Source: Salmonella enterica subsp. houtenae serovar Houten
GTDB taxonomy: Bacteria > Pseudomonadota > Gammaproteobacteria > Enterobacterales > Enterobacteriaceae
Assembly: GCA_900478215.1 (NCBI GenBank)
Contig: LS483478.1
Span: 1,674,001-1,738,000 of the forward strand
Length of the DNA stretch: 64,000 nucleotides
Direction: 5' to 3'
Each line of letters starts with the position of its first letter. Within the stretch, counting starts at the first letter, position 1. The position numbers and the translations under genes are program-made. A model generated the notes under the pieces. The model made no database searches and had not been told where the DNA came from. It saw only the letters and a list, made by a program, of their open reading frames with translations. Below are positions 44,841-53,708 of this stretch, piece after piece.

Positions 44841-46247
44841 ATGTCCAAGCAACAGATCGGCGTCGTCGGTATGGCAGTGATGGGGCGCAACCTCGCGCTC
44901 AACATCGAAAGCCGTGGTTATACCGTCTCCGTTTTCAACCGCTCACGTGAAAAGACCGAAGAAGTAATTGCCGAGAATCCCGGCAAAAAGTTGGTGCCTT
45001 ATTACACGGTGAAAGAGTTTGTTGAATCCCTTGAAACGCCTCGTCGTATCCTGTTAATGGTGAAAGCGGGCGCAGGTACTGATGCCGCTATCGACTCGCT
45101 GAAACCGTATCTGGAAAAAGGCGATATCATTATTGACGGCGGCAACACCTTCTTCCAGGACACGATCCGTCGCAATCGCGAGCTGTCTGCGGAAGGTTTT
45201 AACTTTATCGGTACCGGTGTTTCCGGTGGCGAAGAGGGCGCGCTGAAAGGGCCATCTATCATGCCTGGCGGTCAGAAAGAGGCCTATGAACTGGTGGCGC
45301 CGATTCTGACGAAGATTGCTGCCGTGGCGGAAGATGGCGAACCGTGCGTGACCTATATCGGTGCCGATGGTGCGGGTCACTACGTCAAGATGGTCCACAA
45401 TGGTATTGAATATGGCGATATGCAGCTTATCGCTGAAGCCTACTCCCTGCTGAAAGGAGGTCTGAATCTCAGCAATGAAGAGTTGGCAAGCACCTTTACT
45501 GAGTGGAATAACGGCGAGTTGAGCAGTTATCTGATCGACATCACCAAAGACATCTTCACTAAAAAAGATGAAGACGGAAACTACCTGGTAGATGTCATTC
45601 TGGATGAGGCTGCCAACAAAGGGACCGGTAAATGGACCAGCCAGAGCGCGCTGGATCTTGGCGAACCGCTGTCGCTGATTACCGAATCCGTCTTTGCGCG
45701 TTACATCTCTTCGCTGAAAGTTCAGCGCGTCGCCGCCTCTAAAGTGCTCTCCGGGCCGAAAGCGCAGCCGGCGGGCGACAAAGCGGAATTTATCGAGAAA
45801 GTGCGTCGTGCGCTGTATCTCGGCAAAATTGTCTCCTATGCGCAGGGCTTCTCACAGCTACGCGCCGCGTCTGATGAATATCACTGGGAGCTGAACTACG
45901 GCGAGATCGCTAAAATTTTCCGCGCGGGCTGTATCATTCGCGCTCAGTTCCTGCAGAAGATCACCGATGCTTACGTAGAAAACGCCGGTATTGCCAATCT
46001 GCTGTTAGCGCCTTACTTCAAGAAAATTGCTGACGAATACCAGCAGGCGCTGCGCGATGTCGTGGCTTACGCGGTGCAGAACGGTATTCCGGTGCCGACC
46101 TTCTCTGCGGCGGTGGCCTACTATGACAGCTATCGCGCCGCGGTACTGCCAGCTAACCTGATTCAGGCGCAGCGTGACTACTTTGGTGCGCACACCTATA
46201 AACGTACTGATAAAGAAGGCATTTTCCATACCGAATGGTTGGAATAA
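44841..46247 (+). CDS. gnd: 6-phosphogluconate dehydrogenase
   Basis: Oxidative pentose phosphate pathway enzyme: 6-phosphogluconate plus NADP to ribulose 5-phosphate, CO2 and NADPH. The 468 residues include the GxGxxG-type start VGMAVMGRNLALNIESRG, the IIDGGNTFFQDT loop and the signature GTGKWTSQSALDLG. It marks the right border of the O-antigen locus and its alleles often travel with O-antigen exchange. A strong terminator follows. Confidence 0.98.
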   Translation: MSKQQIGVVGMAVMGRNLALNIESRGYTVSVFNRSREKTEEVIAENPGKKLVPYYTVKEFVESLETPRRILLMVKAGAGTDAAIDSLKPYLEKGDIIIDGGNTFFQDTIRRNRELSAEGFNFIGTGVSGGEEGALKGPSIMPGGQKEAYELVAPILTKIAAVAEDGEPCVTYIGADGAGHYVKMVHNGIEYGDMQLIAEAYSLLKGGLNLSNEELASTFTEWNNGELSSYLIDITKDIFTKKDEDGNYLVDVILDEAANKGTGKWTSQSALDLGEPLSLITESVFARYISSLKVQRVAASKVLSGPKAQPAGDKAEFIEKVRRALYLGKIVSYAQGFSQLRAASDEYHWELNYGEIAKIFRAGCIIRAQFLQKITDAYVENAGIANLLLAPYFKKIADEYQQALRDVVAYAVQNGIPVPTFSAAVAYYDSYRAAVLPANLIQAQRDYFGAHTYKRTDKEGIFHTEWLE

Positions 46248-46265
46248 TTTTTGCCAGCTCGTTTA

Positions 46266-46292
46266 AGCCCGGTTTAATACCGGGCTTTTTTT
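46266..46292 (+). terminator. Rho-independent terminator of gnd
   Basis: AGCCCGG and CCGGGCT form a 7-bp GC-rich stem around TTTAATA, followed by a run of seven T. Confidence 0.92.
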
Positions 46293-46322
46293 ATCTCTAT
46301 TCTTATTGATTTATCGCGTTTG

Positions 46323-46339
46323 CTTAATATTAACTTAAT
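46323..46339 (+). promoter_or_regulatory. PmrA (BasR) binding site upstream of ugd
   Basis: CTTAAT-ATTAA-CTTAAT is a perfect match to the PmrA box YTTAAK-N5-YTTAAK, about 145 bases before ugd. In Salmonella ugd is activated by PmrA-PmrB, because UDP-glucuronate feeds aminoarabinose addition to lipid A, and also by PhoP and Rcs. The other two sites I could not place with confidence. Confidence 0.8.
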
Positions 46340-46482
46340 AATCTGTGTTTATCGTAATAAAGATAATCTGAATTGTTTTCGTCTGCGTTGCACTTTATTT
46401 ACTCAGGCGTTAAAACTTTACTATCTTATCAGGATGCGAAATACATCATGATTCATAATTAAGTTAATTCTGAGAGCAAATA

Positions 46483-47649
46483 ATGAAAATCACGATATCC
46501 GGGACGGGTTATGTTGGCTTGTCTAATGGCTTGCTTATTGCACAACACCATGATGTGGTGGCATTAGACATCGTTCCTTCCCGTGTTGAACTGTTAAATG
46601 ATCAGATATCTCCGATAGTTGATAAAGAAATACAACAATTTTTAAAGGAAGATAACATCAGATTCAGGGCAACGCTGGATAAGTTTGATGCCTACCAGAA
46701 TGCAGATTACATCATCATTGCTACGCCTACGGATTACGATCCAAAAACCAACTATTTTAATACGTCCAGTGTTGAATCGGTCATTCAGGATGTGATAAGT
46801 ATCAACCCCGCAGCCGTTATGGTGATTAAGTCTACGGTGCCGGTAGGCTTCACTGCGGCAATGCGTCAGAAGTTTGCGACAGAAAATATCATTTTCTCCC
46901 CGGAATTTTTACGTGAAGGCAAAGCGCTTTACGATAACCTTTATCCTTCGCGTATCGTTATTGGTGAACAGTCTGATCGCGCCAGAGAATTTGCCGCGTT
47001 ACTCCAGGAAGGCGCTATTAAGCAGGAGATTCCGACGCTGTTTACGGACTCCACCGAAGCGGAAGCCATTAAACTTTTTGCTAATACGTATCTGGCAATG
47101 CGAGTCGCTTATTTTAATGAATTAGACAGTTATGCTGAAACGTTAGGATTAAATACCCGACAAATTATTGAAGGGGTGTGTCTCGACCCGCGTATTGGCA
47201 ATCATTACAATAATCCCTCTTTCGGTTATGGCGGCTATTGTTTGCCAAAAGATACCAAACAGTTACTGGCTAATTATCAGTCGGTACCTAATAATATTAT
47301 CTCCGCTATCGTTGAAGCAAACCGTACGCGTAAAGATTTTATTGCCGATGCTATCCTCGCCAGAAAACCTAAAGTGGTGGGCATTTATCGCCTGATTATG
47401 AAGAGTGGATCTGATAACTTCCGCGCTTCATCAATACAGGGAATAATGAAGCGCATTAAAGCGAAAGGCGTAGAGGTCATTGTCTATGAGCCGGTAATGG
47501 AAGAAGACACTTTCTTTAACTCTCGCCTTGAGCGTGATTTGCGCTGCTTTAAACAGCAGGCGGATGTTATTATTTCCAACAGGATGGCGGCAGAGCTTTC
47601 GGATGTCGCTGAAAAAGTCTATACTCGCGATCTTTTCGGTAGTGATTAA
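46483..47649 (+). CDS. ugd: UDP-glucose 6-dehydrogenase
   Basis: Oxidises UDP-glucose twice to UDP-glucuronate, needed for colanic acid and for aminoarabinose on lipid A. It is 388 residues, with the NAD motif GTGYVGLSNG at 7-16, ATPTDYD and STVPVGF. The catalytic Cys253 sits in GYGGYCLPKDT and Lys197 in IKLFANTY. GAGAGCAAATA precedes the ATG. The upstream region carries the PmrA box. It has its own promoter, separate from gnd. Confidence 0.97.
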   Translation: MKITISGTGYVGLSNGLLIAQHHDVVALDIVPSRVELLNDQISPIVDKEIQQFLKEDNIRFRATLDKFDAYQNADYIIIATPTDYDPKTNYFNTSSVESVIQDVISINPAAVMVIKSTVPVGFTAAMRQKFATENIIFSPEFLREGKALYDNLYPSRIVIGEQSDRAREFAALLQEGAIKQEIPTLFTDSTEAEAIKLFANTYLAMRVAYFNELDSYAETLGLNTRQIIEGVCLDPRIGNHYNNPSFGYGGYCLPKDTKQLLANYQSVPNNIISAIVEANRTRKDFIADAILARKPKVVGIYRLIMKSGSDNFRASSIQGIMKRIKAKGVEVIVYEPVMEEDTFFNSRLERDLRCFKQQADVIISNRMAAELSDVAEKVYTRDLFGSD

Positions 47650-47794
47650 TAAAGAAATCGGGGCTGATGAGTCCCGATGATTTATTGACCGAATAAATGG
47701 AAAAAAATGTCTGTTTTTATCATTAATCCTATAGCATATATTTGGTTTATGACTACACTGATTCCAGCTTTTTCCTTTTTTAGTTAGGGTATGT

Positions 47795-48778
47795 ATGACA
47801 GTGGATAGTAATACGTCTTCCGGGCGTGGGAACGATCCGGAACAGATTGATTTGATTGATTTATTATTACAGTTATGGCGTGGAAAGATGACCATTCTTG
47901 TAGCAGTTATTATCGCCATTTTACTGGCTGTAGGCTATCTGATGATAGCCAAAGAAAAATGGACATCTACGGCGATTATTACTCAACCCGATGCCGCGCA
48001 GGTTGCTACCTATACTAACGCGCTCAACATCTTATATGGTGGGAATGCGCCCAAAATCTCTGAAGTCCAGTCGAATTTTATAAGCCGCTTTAGCGCTGCG
48101 TTTTCAGCATTGGCGGAAATACTGGATAATCAGAAAGAACCGGAAAAGCTCACCATTGAACAATCGGTAAAAGGGCAGTCGCTGCCGCTCACGGTTTCTT
48201 ACGTGAGTACTACCGCGGAAGGGGCGCAGCGTCGGCTGGCGGAATATATCCAACAGGTGGATGAAGAGGTCGCTAAGGAACTGGAAGTTGACCTGGAAGA
48301 TAACATTACGCTACAAACCAAAACGTTGCAGGAGTCCCTTGAGACACAGGAAGTTGTGGCGCAAGATCAAAAAGATCTGCGCATAAAGCAAATCGAAGAG
48401 GCGTTGCGCTATGCGGATGAGGCCAAAATCACGCAGCCGCAGATTCAACAAACCCAGGATGTCACCCAGGACACCATGTTCCTGCTGGGGAGCGATGCGC
48501 TAAAATCGATGATACAGAACGAAGCGACGCGTCCACTGGTCTTTTCTCCGGCCTATTACCAGACGAAGCAGACACTGCTGGATATTAAAAATCTGAAAGT
48601 GACTGCCGATACGGTGCACGTCTATCGTTATGTGATGAAGCCGACATTGCCGGTTCGTCGCGATAGCCCGAAAAAAGCTATTACCCTCGTGTTGGCTGTG
48701 CTGCTGGGCGGGATGATTGGCGCCGGAATTGTGTTAGGTCGCAATGCGCTACGTAGCTATAAGCCAAAAGCCTTGTAA
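47795..48778 (+). CDS. wzzB: WzzB, O-antigen chain-length regulator
   Basis: Polysaccharide co-polymerase of the inner membrane that sets the modal number of O-units made by Wzy. It is 327 residues with the PCP1 layout: cytoplasmic N-terminus with IDLIDLLLQLWRGK, transmembrane 1 at about 32-52, a long helical periplasmic domain and transmembrane 2 at about 295-315. Transmembrane 2 is preceded by the proline-rich MKPTLPVRRDSPKKA. It is convergent with the his operon across a bidirectional terminator. Confidence 0.96.
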   Translation: MTVDSNTSSGRGNDPEQIDLIDLLLQLWRGKMTILVAVIIAILLAVGYLMIAKEKWTSTAIITQPDAAQVATYTNALNILYGGNAPKISEVQSNFISRFSAAFSALAEILDNQKEPEKLTIEQSVKGQSLPLTVSYVSTTAEGAQRRLAEYIQQVDEEVAKELEVDLEDNITLQTKTLQESLETQEVVAQDQKDLRIKQIEEALRYADEAKITQPQIQQTQDVTQDTMFLLGSDALKSMIQNEATRPLVFSPAYYQTKQTLLDIKNLKVTADTVHVYRYVMKPTLPVRRDSPKKAITLVLAVLLGGMIGAGIVLGRNALRSYKPKAL

Positions 48779-48786
48779 GCTTCTTT

Positions 48787-48821
48787 GCCGGATGACGCCA
48801 CAAGGACTTTATCCGGCTTAC
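48787..48821. repeat. REP element between wzzB and hisI
   Basis: GCCGGATGACGCC faces TTATCCGGCTTAC, the two arms of a REP palindrome, just after the wzzB stop. Confidence 0.75.
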
Positions 48822-48841
48822 GGAACGCAACATTCTTCAGC

Positions 48842-48870
48842 AAAAAACCGGGCAACGCCCGGTTTTTTTT
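48842..48870. terminator. Bidirectional terminator between wzzB and the his operon
   Basis: CCGGGC-AAC-GCCCGG forms a 6-bp stem with a run of A before it and a run of eight T after it. It can thus stop transcripts from both convergent units. Confidence 0.9.
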
Positions 48871-48874
48871 ACGT

Positions 48875-49486
48875 TTATTGATGGCGCTTACGGAGATTAT
48901 CAATCACGACGGTGAGGTTGAGATCTTGATCCTGTAGCAGCACCAGCAGGTGGTACATCAAATCAGACGCTTCATTGGTCAGCTCAATACGATCGTTAAC
49001 GGTTGCCGCCAGCGCAGTTTCTACGCCTTCTTCGCCAACCTTTTGCGCAATACGTTTGGTTCCACTGGCGTACAGTTTCGCCGTGTAAGAACTGGCCGGA
49101 TCGGCGGTTTTGCGCTCTGCCAGCAGTTGTTCCAGTTGATACAGGAATAACCACTGATGGCTGGCGTCGCCAAAGCAGCTACTGGTGCCTTTGTGGCAGG
49201 TCGGCCCGACAGGGTTTGCCAACACCAGCAGTGTGTCGTTGTCGCAATCCGGCGCAATGCTGACCACATTCAGCATATGGCCCGAGGTTTCGCCTTTGGT
49301 CCATAAACGCTGTTTCGTACGTGAGAAAAAAGTGACGTTGCCGGATTCAATGGTCTTGTCCAGCGCTTGTGGGTTCATATAACCCAGCATTAATACTTCG
49401 CCGGATACCGCATGTTGCACGATGGCTGGCATCAGGCCGTCGGTTTTTTCCCAGTCCAGCTCGCGGCGTTGTTGCTCTGTTAACAT
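48875..49486 (-). CDS. hisI: HisI (HisIE), phosphoribosyl-AMP cyclohydrolase / phosphoribosyl-ATP pyrophosphatase
   Basis: Bifunctional enzyme for steps 2 and 3 of histidine synthesis. It is 203 residues. The N-terminal HisI domain has SRTKQRLWTKGETSGH and the zinc-binding region DCDNDTLL to GPTCHKGTSSCF. The C-terminal HisE helical domain ends with LMYHLLVLL. It is the last gene of the his operon and overlaps the hisF end by 7 bases. Confidence 0.97.
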   Translation of the reverse strand: MLTEQQRRELDWEKTDGLMPAIVQHAVSGEVLMLGYMNPQALDKTIESGNVTFFSRTKQRLWTKGETSGHMLNVVSIAPDCDNDTLLVLANPVGPTCHKGTSSCFGDASHQWLFLYQLEQLLAERKTADPASSYTAKLYASGTKRIAQKVGEEGVETALAATVNDRIELTNEASDLMYHLLVLLQDQDLNLTVVIDNLRKRHQ

Positions 49487-50256
49487 AACCTGATCTCCAC
49501 GCCCTGGCCTGCCAGGTACGCTTTTAATTCGCCAATATTGATGATGTGCTTGTGAAAAACGGAGGCGGCAAGCGCGCCGTCGACATCGGCATCACGGAAT
49601 GCCTCAAGAAAGTGTTCCATCGTGCCCGCGCCGCCGGAGGCGATCAGCGGCACGCGGCAAACGTCGCGGACTTTTTTCAACTGCGTCAGATCGTAACCGT
49701 TACGCACGCCGTCCTGGTTCATCATATTCAGGACGATTTCCCCCGCGCCGCGCTGTTGTACCTCTTGCACCCACTCCAGCGTCTCCCACTGCGTCACGCG
49801 GGTACGATTTTCATCGCCGGTATACTGGTTAACATGGTATTTCCCCGTGGCAGCGTCAAACCAGGTATCAATCCCGACGACAATGCACTGTACGCCAAAA
49901 CGGTCAGCCAGACGGGTAATCAGCGTTGGGTCAGCCAGCGCCGGGGAGTTGATAGAGATCTTATCCGCCCCGAAAGAGAGAATTTTCGCGGCGTCGTCAA
50001 TTGACCGAATACCGCCTGCTACGCAAAACGGAATGTCGATCACCTCGGCAACGCGCGACACCCAGCTTTTATCTACTACGCGGCCATCGCTGGAGGCGGT
50101 AATGTCATAGAACACCAGTTCGTCCGCGCCTTCGTCGGCATAGCGTTTGGCCAGCGGAACGATATCGCCAATGATCTCATGGTTGCGAAACTGTACGCCT
50201 TTCACCACCTGACCATCACGAACGTCCAGACACGGAATTATGCGTTTTGCCAGCAT
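49480..50256 (-). CDS. hisF: HisF, imidazole glycerol phosphate synthase cyclase subunit
   Basis: A (beta-alpha)8 barrel that joins ammonia from HisH with PRFAR to give imidazole glycerol phosphate and AICAR. It is 258 residues, starting MLAKRIIPCLDVRDGQVVKG with the catalytic Asp11; the second aspartate lies in the region ILNMMNQDGVRNGYD. It overlaps hisA by 19 bases, consistent with coupled translation. Confidence 0.98.
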   Translation of the reverse strand: MLAKRIIPCLDVRDGQVVKGVQFRNHEIIGDIVPLAKRYADEGADELVFYDITASSDGRVVDKSWVSRVAEVIDIPFCVAGGIRSIDDAAKILSFGADKISINSPALADPTLITRLADRFGVQCIVVGIDTWFDAATGKYHVNQYTGDENRTRVTQWETLEWVQEVQQRGAGEIVLNMMNQDGVRNGYDLTQLKKVRDVCRVPLIASGGAGTMEHFLEAFRDADVDGALAASVFHKHIINIGELKAYLAGQGVEIRLC

Positions 50257-50975
50257 TGGATGGCCTCCTTAACGGTAAATTTCCCTTCCAGCAACGCGCG
50301 GCCGACAATTACGCCGCGCACACCCGTGCCGCGCAGAGCGACAATATCATCGATATCGCCAATACCGCCGGAGGACTGAAAGGCGATCTGCGGATATCCG
50401 GCGCATACCTCTTCGTACAGCGAGACGTTAGAGCCTGCCAGCGTGCCGTCGCGAGAAATATCGGTACACAACACATGTTTCAGGCCGACGGGCAGATAGG
50501 TTTCCACCAGGTGTTCCAGCGAGACGCCGGAGTTTTCCTGCCAGCCGCTAACCGCGACCTGTTTATTGTCGTGTTCGTCTATGCGTACATCCAGCGCCAG
50601 CACCAGCGCCTGCGCGCCGAAACGTGTAAACCAGCGTTTAACCACGTCAGGGGATTTCACCGCCGTTGAACCCACGACCACACGGGCAACGCCAGCCTTC
50701 AGTAATGCCGCAACATCCTCTTCGGTACGCACGCCGCCGCCGACCTGAACAGGCACGTTCACGCCCGCGACCAGGGTTTTAATCAGCGCTATCTGTCGCT
50801 TAGCTGGATCTTTAGCGCCGGTCAGATCTACCAGATGCAGCACCTCGGCACCCTGGGCGGCGTAATCCTGCAAACGAGCCAGAGGATCGTTACCGTAATC
50901 CCGCTGCCGGGCGTAGTCGCCCTGATGAAGACGCACTACGGCGCCGTCGATTAAATCTAATGCCGGAATAATCAT
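50238..50975 (-). CDS. hisA: HisA, ProFAR isomerase
   Basis: Isomerises ProFAR to PRFAR by an Amadori rearrangement, in a barrel fold related to HisF. It is 245 residues with MIIPALDLIDGAVVRL at the start (catalytic Asp7) and CTDISRDGTLAGSN containing the second aspartate. The start overlaps the hisH stop by one base. Confidence 0.98.
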   Translation of the reverse strand: MIIPALDLIDGAVVRLHQGDYARQRDYGNDPLARLQDYAAQGAEVLHLVDLTGAKDPAKRQIALIKTLVAGVNVPVQVGGGVRTEEDVAALLKAGVARVVVGSTAVKSPDVVKRWFTRFGAQALVLALDVRIDEHDNKQVAVSGWQENSGVSLEHLVETYLPVGLKHVLCTDISRDGTLAGSNVSLYEEVCAGYPQIAFQSSGGIGDIDDIVALRGTGVRGVIVGRALLEGKFTVKEAIQCWQNA

Positions 50976-51565
50976 TACATCTCCAGGAAGTTTTTCAGCA
51001 ACTGCGCGCCCGCCGCGCCTGAACGCTCCGGGTGGAACTGCACGCCGAAGAAATTGTCCTTTTGTACCGCGGCGGTGAATGGCTCGCCGTAATTACACTG
51101 GGCGATAGTCCACGGATTGATCGGCATCGCATAGCTGTGCACAAAGTAAAAATAGGCGCCATCTTCAATGCCCTGAAACAGCCGGTTGCCCGCCTGCGGA
51201 TAAACGCGATTCCAGCCCATGTGCGGCAGAGGCAGACCAAAGTCGGTCATTTTCGGCACATCTTGTTCGATAATATTCAGCAGATCCACGCCGCGTGTCT
51301 CTTCGCTGCGACGACCCAGCAGTTGCATACCCAGGCAGATACCCAGTACCGGCTGAGTACACGCTTTAATTAAGTCGATCAGTTCACGCTCGCGCAGTTG
51401 ATCCATAGCGGCCTGCGCCGTGCCGACACCGGGCAGAAAGAGTTTGTCAGCGCGTAATACGATTTCCGCTTCGCGGCTGACCACTGGAGTGTAACCGTGG
51501 CGCGCCACGGCGGATTTTACCGAGCGTAAATTGGCGCAGCCGGTGTCAAGGATGACGACGTTCAT
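50975..51565 (-). CDS. hisH: HisH, imidazole glycerol phosphate synthase glutaminase subunit
   Basis: Class I glutamine amidotransferase that supplies ammonia to HisF. I chose the ATG at 51565, which shares its A with the hisB stop (TGATG); a GTG one codon upstream is less likely. It is 196 residues with catalytic Cys77 in GICLGMQ, and the histidine-glutamate pair in QFHPERSG. Confidence 0.97.
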   Translation of the reverse strand: MNVVILDTGCANLRSVKSAVARHGYTPVVSREAEIVLRADKLFLPGVGTAQAAMDQLRERELIDLIKACTQPVLGICLGMQLLGRRSEETRGVDLLNIIEQDVPKMTDFGLPLPHMGWNRVYPQAGNRLFQGIEDGAYFYFVHSYAMPINPWTIAQCNYGEPFTAAVQKDNFFGVQFHPERSGAAGAQLLKNFLEM

Positions 51566-52632
51566 CACAGCACTCCTTTTGAGGACGGTAATGTATCGCC
51601 CTCCACGCGAATAGCCTGGCGTAGCGTACGACCAAAGGCTTTAAACAAACTTTCAACGCGGTGGTGATCGTTCTTACCCTTAGTCTTGAGATGCAGAGTG
51701 ACGCCCATCGTGTAAGAGAGCGAACGGAAAAAGTGTTCAATCATCTCTGTGCTCAAATCGCCCACACGCTGGTAGGTAAATTCAGCTTTATATTCCAGAT
51801 GCGGACGACCGGAAATATCCAGCGCGCAGCGCGCCAGGCATTCATCCATCGGCAGTACAAAGCCAAAGCGGCAGATACCGCGTTTGTCGCCGAGTGCCAG
51901 TTTTAACGCTTCACCGAGCGCCAGTCCGGTATCTTCTACCGTGTGATGATCATCGATATAGAGATCGCCCTTAACGGTAACGTCCATGCGAAAGCCGCCG
52001 TGGGTGGCGATTTGATCGAGCATATGGTCAAAGAAGCCGACGCCGGTATTAATCTTGCTGTTGCCTTCGCGATCCAGCCAGACGTTGACATCAATCTGTG
52101 TCTCTTTGGTGTTGCGGACCACATGCGCATAACGATCGCGTTTCGTGAGCTGTTCGCCAATCATCGTCCAGTTCAGTGTTTCACGGTGATAGCGTAAACC
52201 CGTAATGCCCATATTATCAGCGAGCTGGATATCGGTCGCGCGATCGCCGATGACGTAGCTGTTGGCTCTGTCTATTGCCTGCTCCGCAAGATAGCGCTCC
52301 ACCAGCTTCACTTTGGGCTTGCGGCAGTCGCAATCGTCTGCGGGTAGGTGAGGGCAGATCAGCACGTCATCAAAGCGTACGCCCTGAGAGGTGAAAATCT
52401 GCATCATCAGGTTGTGCGGTCCGTCGAAGTCCGCCAGCGGAAAGCTTTGCGTGCCAAGTCCATCCTGGTTAGTGATCATCACCAGCTTAAAACCGGCTTT
52501 TTGCAGCTTCAGCAATACGGGAATCACCTCTGGCTCAAAGGCCAGTTTATCAAAGCGGTCTACCTGAAAATCGCTCGGCGGTTCGGAAATCAAGGTTCCG
52601 TCCCGGTCGATGAAAAGATACTTCTGACTCAT
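51565..52632 (-). CDS. hisB: HisB, bifunctional histidinol-phosphatase / imidazoleglycerol-phosphate dehydratase
   Basis: Catalyses steps 7 and 9 of histidine synthesis. It is 355 residues. The N-terminal HAD phosphatase has FIDRDGTL at 7-14 and the zinc loop CPHLPADDCDCRKP. The C-terminal dehydratase domain carries DHHTVEDTG, FDHMLDQIATHGG and the late repeat of the metal motif (KGKNDHHRVES). It overlaps hisC by 4 bases. Confidence 0.98.
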   Translation of the reverse strand: MSQKYLFIDRDGTLISEPPSDFQVDRFDKLAFEPEVIPVLLKLQKAGFKLVMITNQDGLGTQSFPLADFDGPHNLMMQIFTSQGVRFDDVLICPHLPADDCDCRKPKVKLVERYLAEQAIDRANSYVIGDRATDIQLADNMGITGLRYHRETLNWTMIGEQLTKRDRYAHVVRNTKETQIDVNVWLDREGNSKINTGVGFFDHMLDQIATHGGFRMDVTVKGDLYIDDHHTVEDTGLALGEALKLALGDKRGICRFGFVLPMDECLARCALDISGRPHLEYKAEFTYQRVGDLSTEMIEHFFRSLSYTMGVTLHLKTKGKNDHHRVESLFKAFGRTLRQAIRVEGDTLPSSKGVL

Positions 52633-53708
52633 ACTGGCTCCGCACGTAAGGCGTCAATGACGCGCTGGTTTTCCTGGCGGGTGCCGACCGTAATCCGCAG
52701 GCAGCCGCTTAAAGATGGTTGTTTATTCTGATCGCGTAAGATAATGCCCTGATCCCATAATGATTTAAACACGCTGCTGGAGGCGGTAAACCGCGCCAGA
52801 ATATAGTTGGTTTCAGAGTCAAAGACGTGTTCTACGCAGGCGGTCTGTTGCAGGGCGTTCACCAGATACTGACGTTCCTGCACTGTCTGCGCCACGCGCT
52901 CGCGCATCGCGTTTATTCCCTGCGGACTCAGCGCCTGGGCGGCGATATCCGCTACTGGCGTAGAAAGCGGATAAGGGGCGATCACTTTTAACAGCAGGTT
53001 GATCACCTCTTCATTAGCCAGCGTAAAGCCGCAGCGCAGACCCGCCAGCGCAAAAGCTTTCGACAATGTGCGCAGGATAACCAGATGAGGATATTCAACC
53101 AGCCAGCCTGCCAGCGTGGCCTGCGGGCAAAACTCAATATAGGCTTCGTCGGCGACGACTATCGCTTTACCGCGTGTCAACTCCAGCAGCGTGCGCAGAT
53201 CCTGCGGGTTGATAAGTTGCCCGGTGGGGTTATTGGGGCTACAAACGAACACCACTTTTGCGCCGTCAAGGTTGTCGGAAATCCCCTGTAGATCCAACTG
53301 CCAGTTTTCAAGCGCGGGAACCGTCCGGCGCTCTACGCCAATGGTTTCGGCGCTGACGCTGTACATACCGTAAGTGGGCGGGCAGTAGAGAATGGCGTCT
53401 TTCCCCGGTTCGCAGAAGGCGCGGATCACCAGTTCGATCCCTTCATCCGCGCCGCGGCTGACCAGCACCTGCTCCGGCTTTACGCCAGCATATTGCGCGT
53501 AGTTTTCAATCACGGCCTTTGGCTGGCATTCCGGGTAGCGATTAAGCGTTTGTTGGGTGAGCTGAAACTTCACCGCTGTCGGGAACTCATTCGCATTCAG
53601 CCAGACATCGCCGTTACCGCCCAGACGGCGGGCGGACTGATACGGTACCAGGTTGCGGACATTTTCACGGGCTAAGTCAGCGACGCTGAGAATGTTTTCA
53701 GTGCTCAT
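52629..53708 (-). CDS. hisC: HisC, histidinol-phosphate aminotransferase
   Basis: PLP-dependent class II-type aminotransferase that makes histidinol phosphate from imidazole acetol phosphate and glutamate. The 359 residues have CSPNNPTGQLI, the VVADEAYIEF segment and the PLP lysine in RTLSKAFALAGLRCGF. The start overlaps the hisD stop by 4 bases. Confidence 0.98.
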   Translation of the reverse strand: MSTENILSVADLARENVRNLVPYQSARRLGGNGDVWLNANEFPTAVKFQLTQQTLNRYPECQPKAVIENYAQYAGVKPEQVLVSRGADEGIELVIRAFCEPGKDAILYCPPTYGMYSVSAETIGVERRTVPALENWQLDLQGISDNLDGAKVVFVCSPNNPTGQLINPQDLRTLLELTRGKAIVVADEAYIEFCPQATLAGWLVEYPHLVILRTLSKAFALAGLRCGFTLANEEVINLLLKVIAPYPLSTPVADIAAQALSPQGINAMRERVAQTVQERQYLVNALQQTACVEHVFDSETNYILARFTASSSVFKSLWDQGIILRDQNKQPSLSGCLRITVGTRQENQRVIDALRAEPV

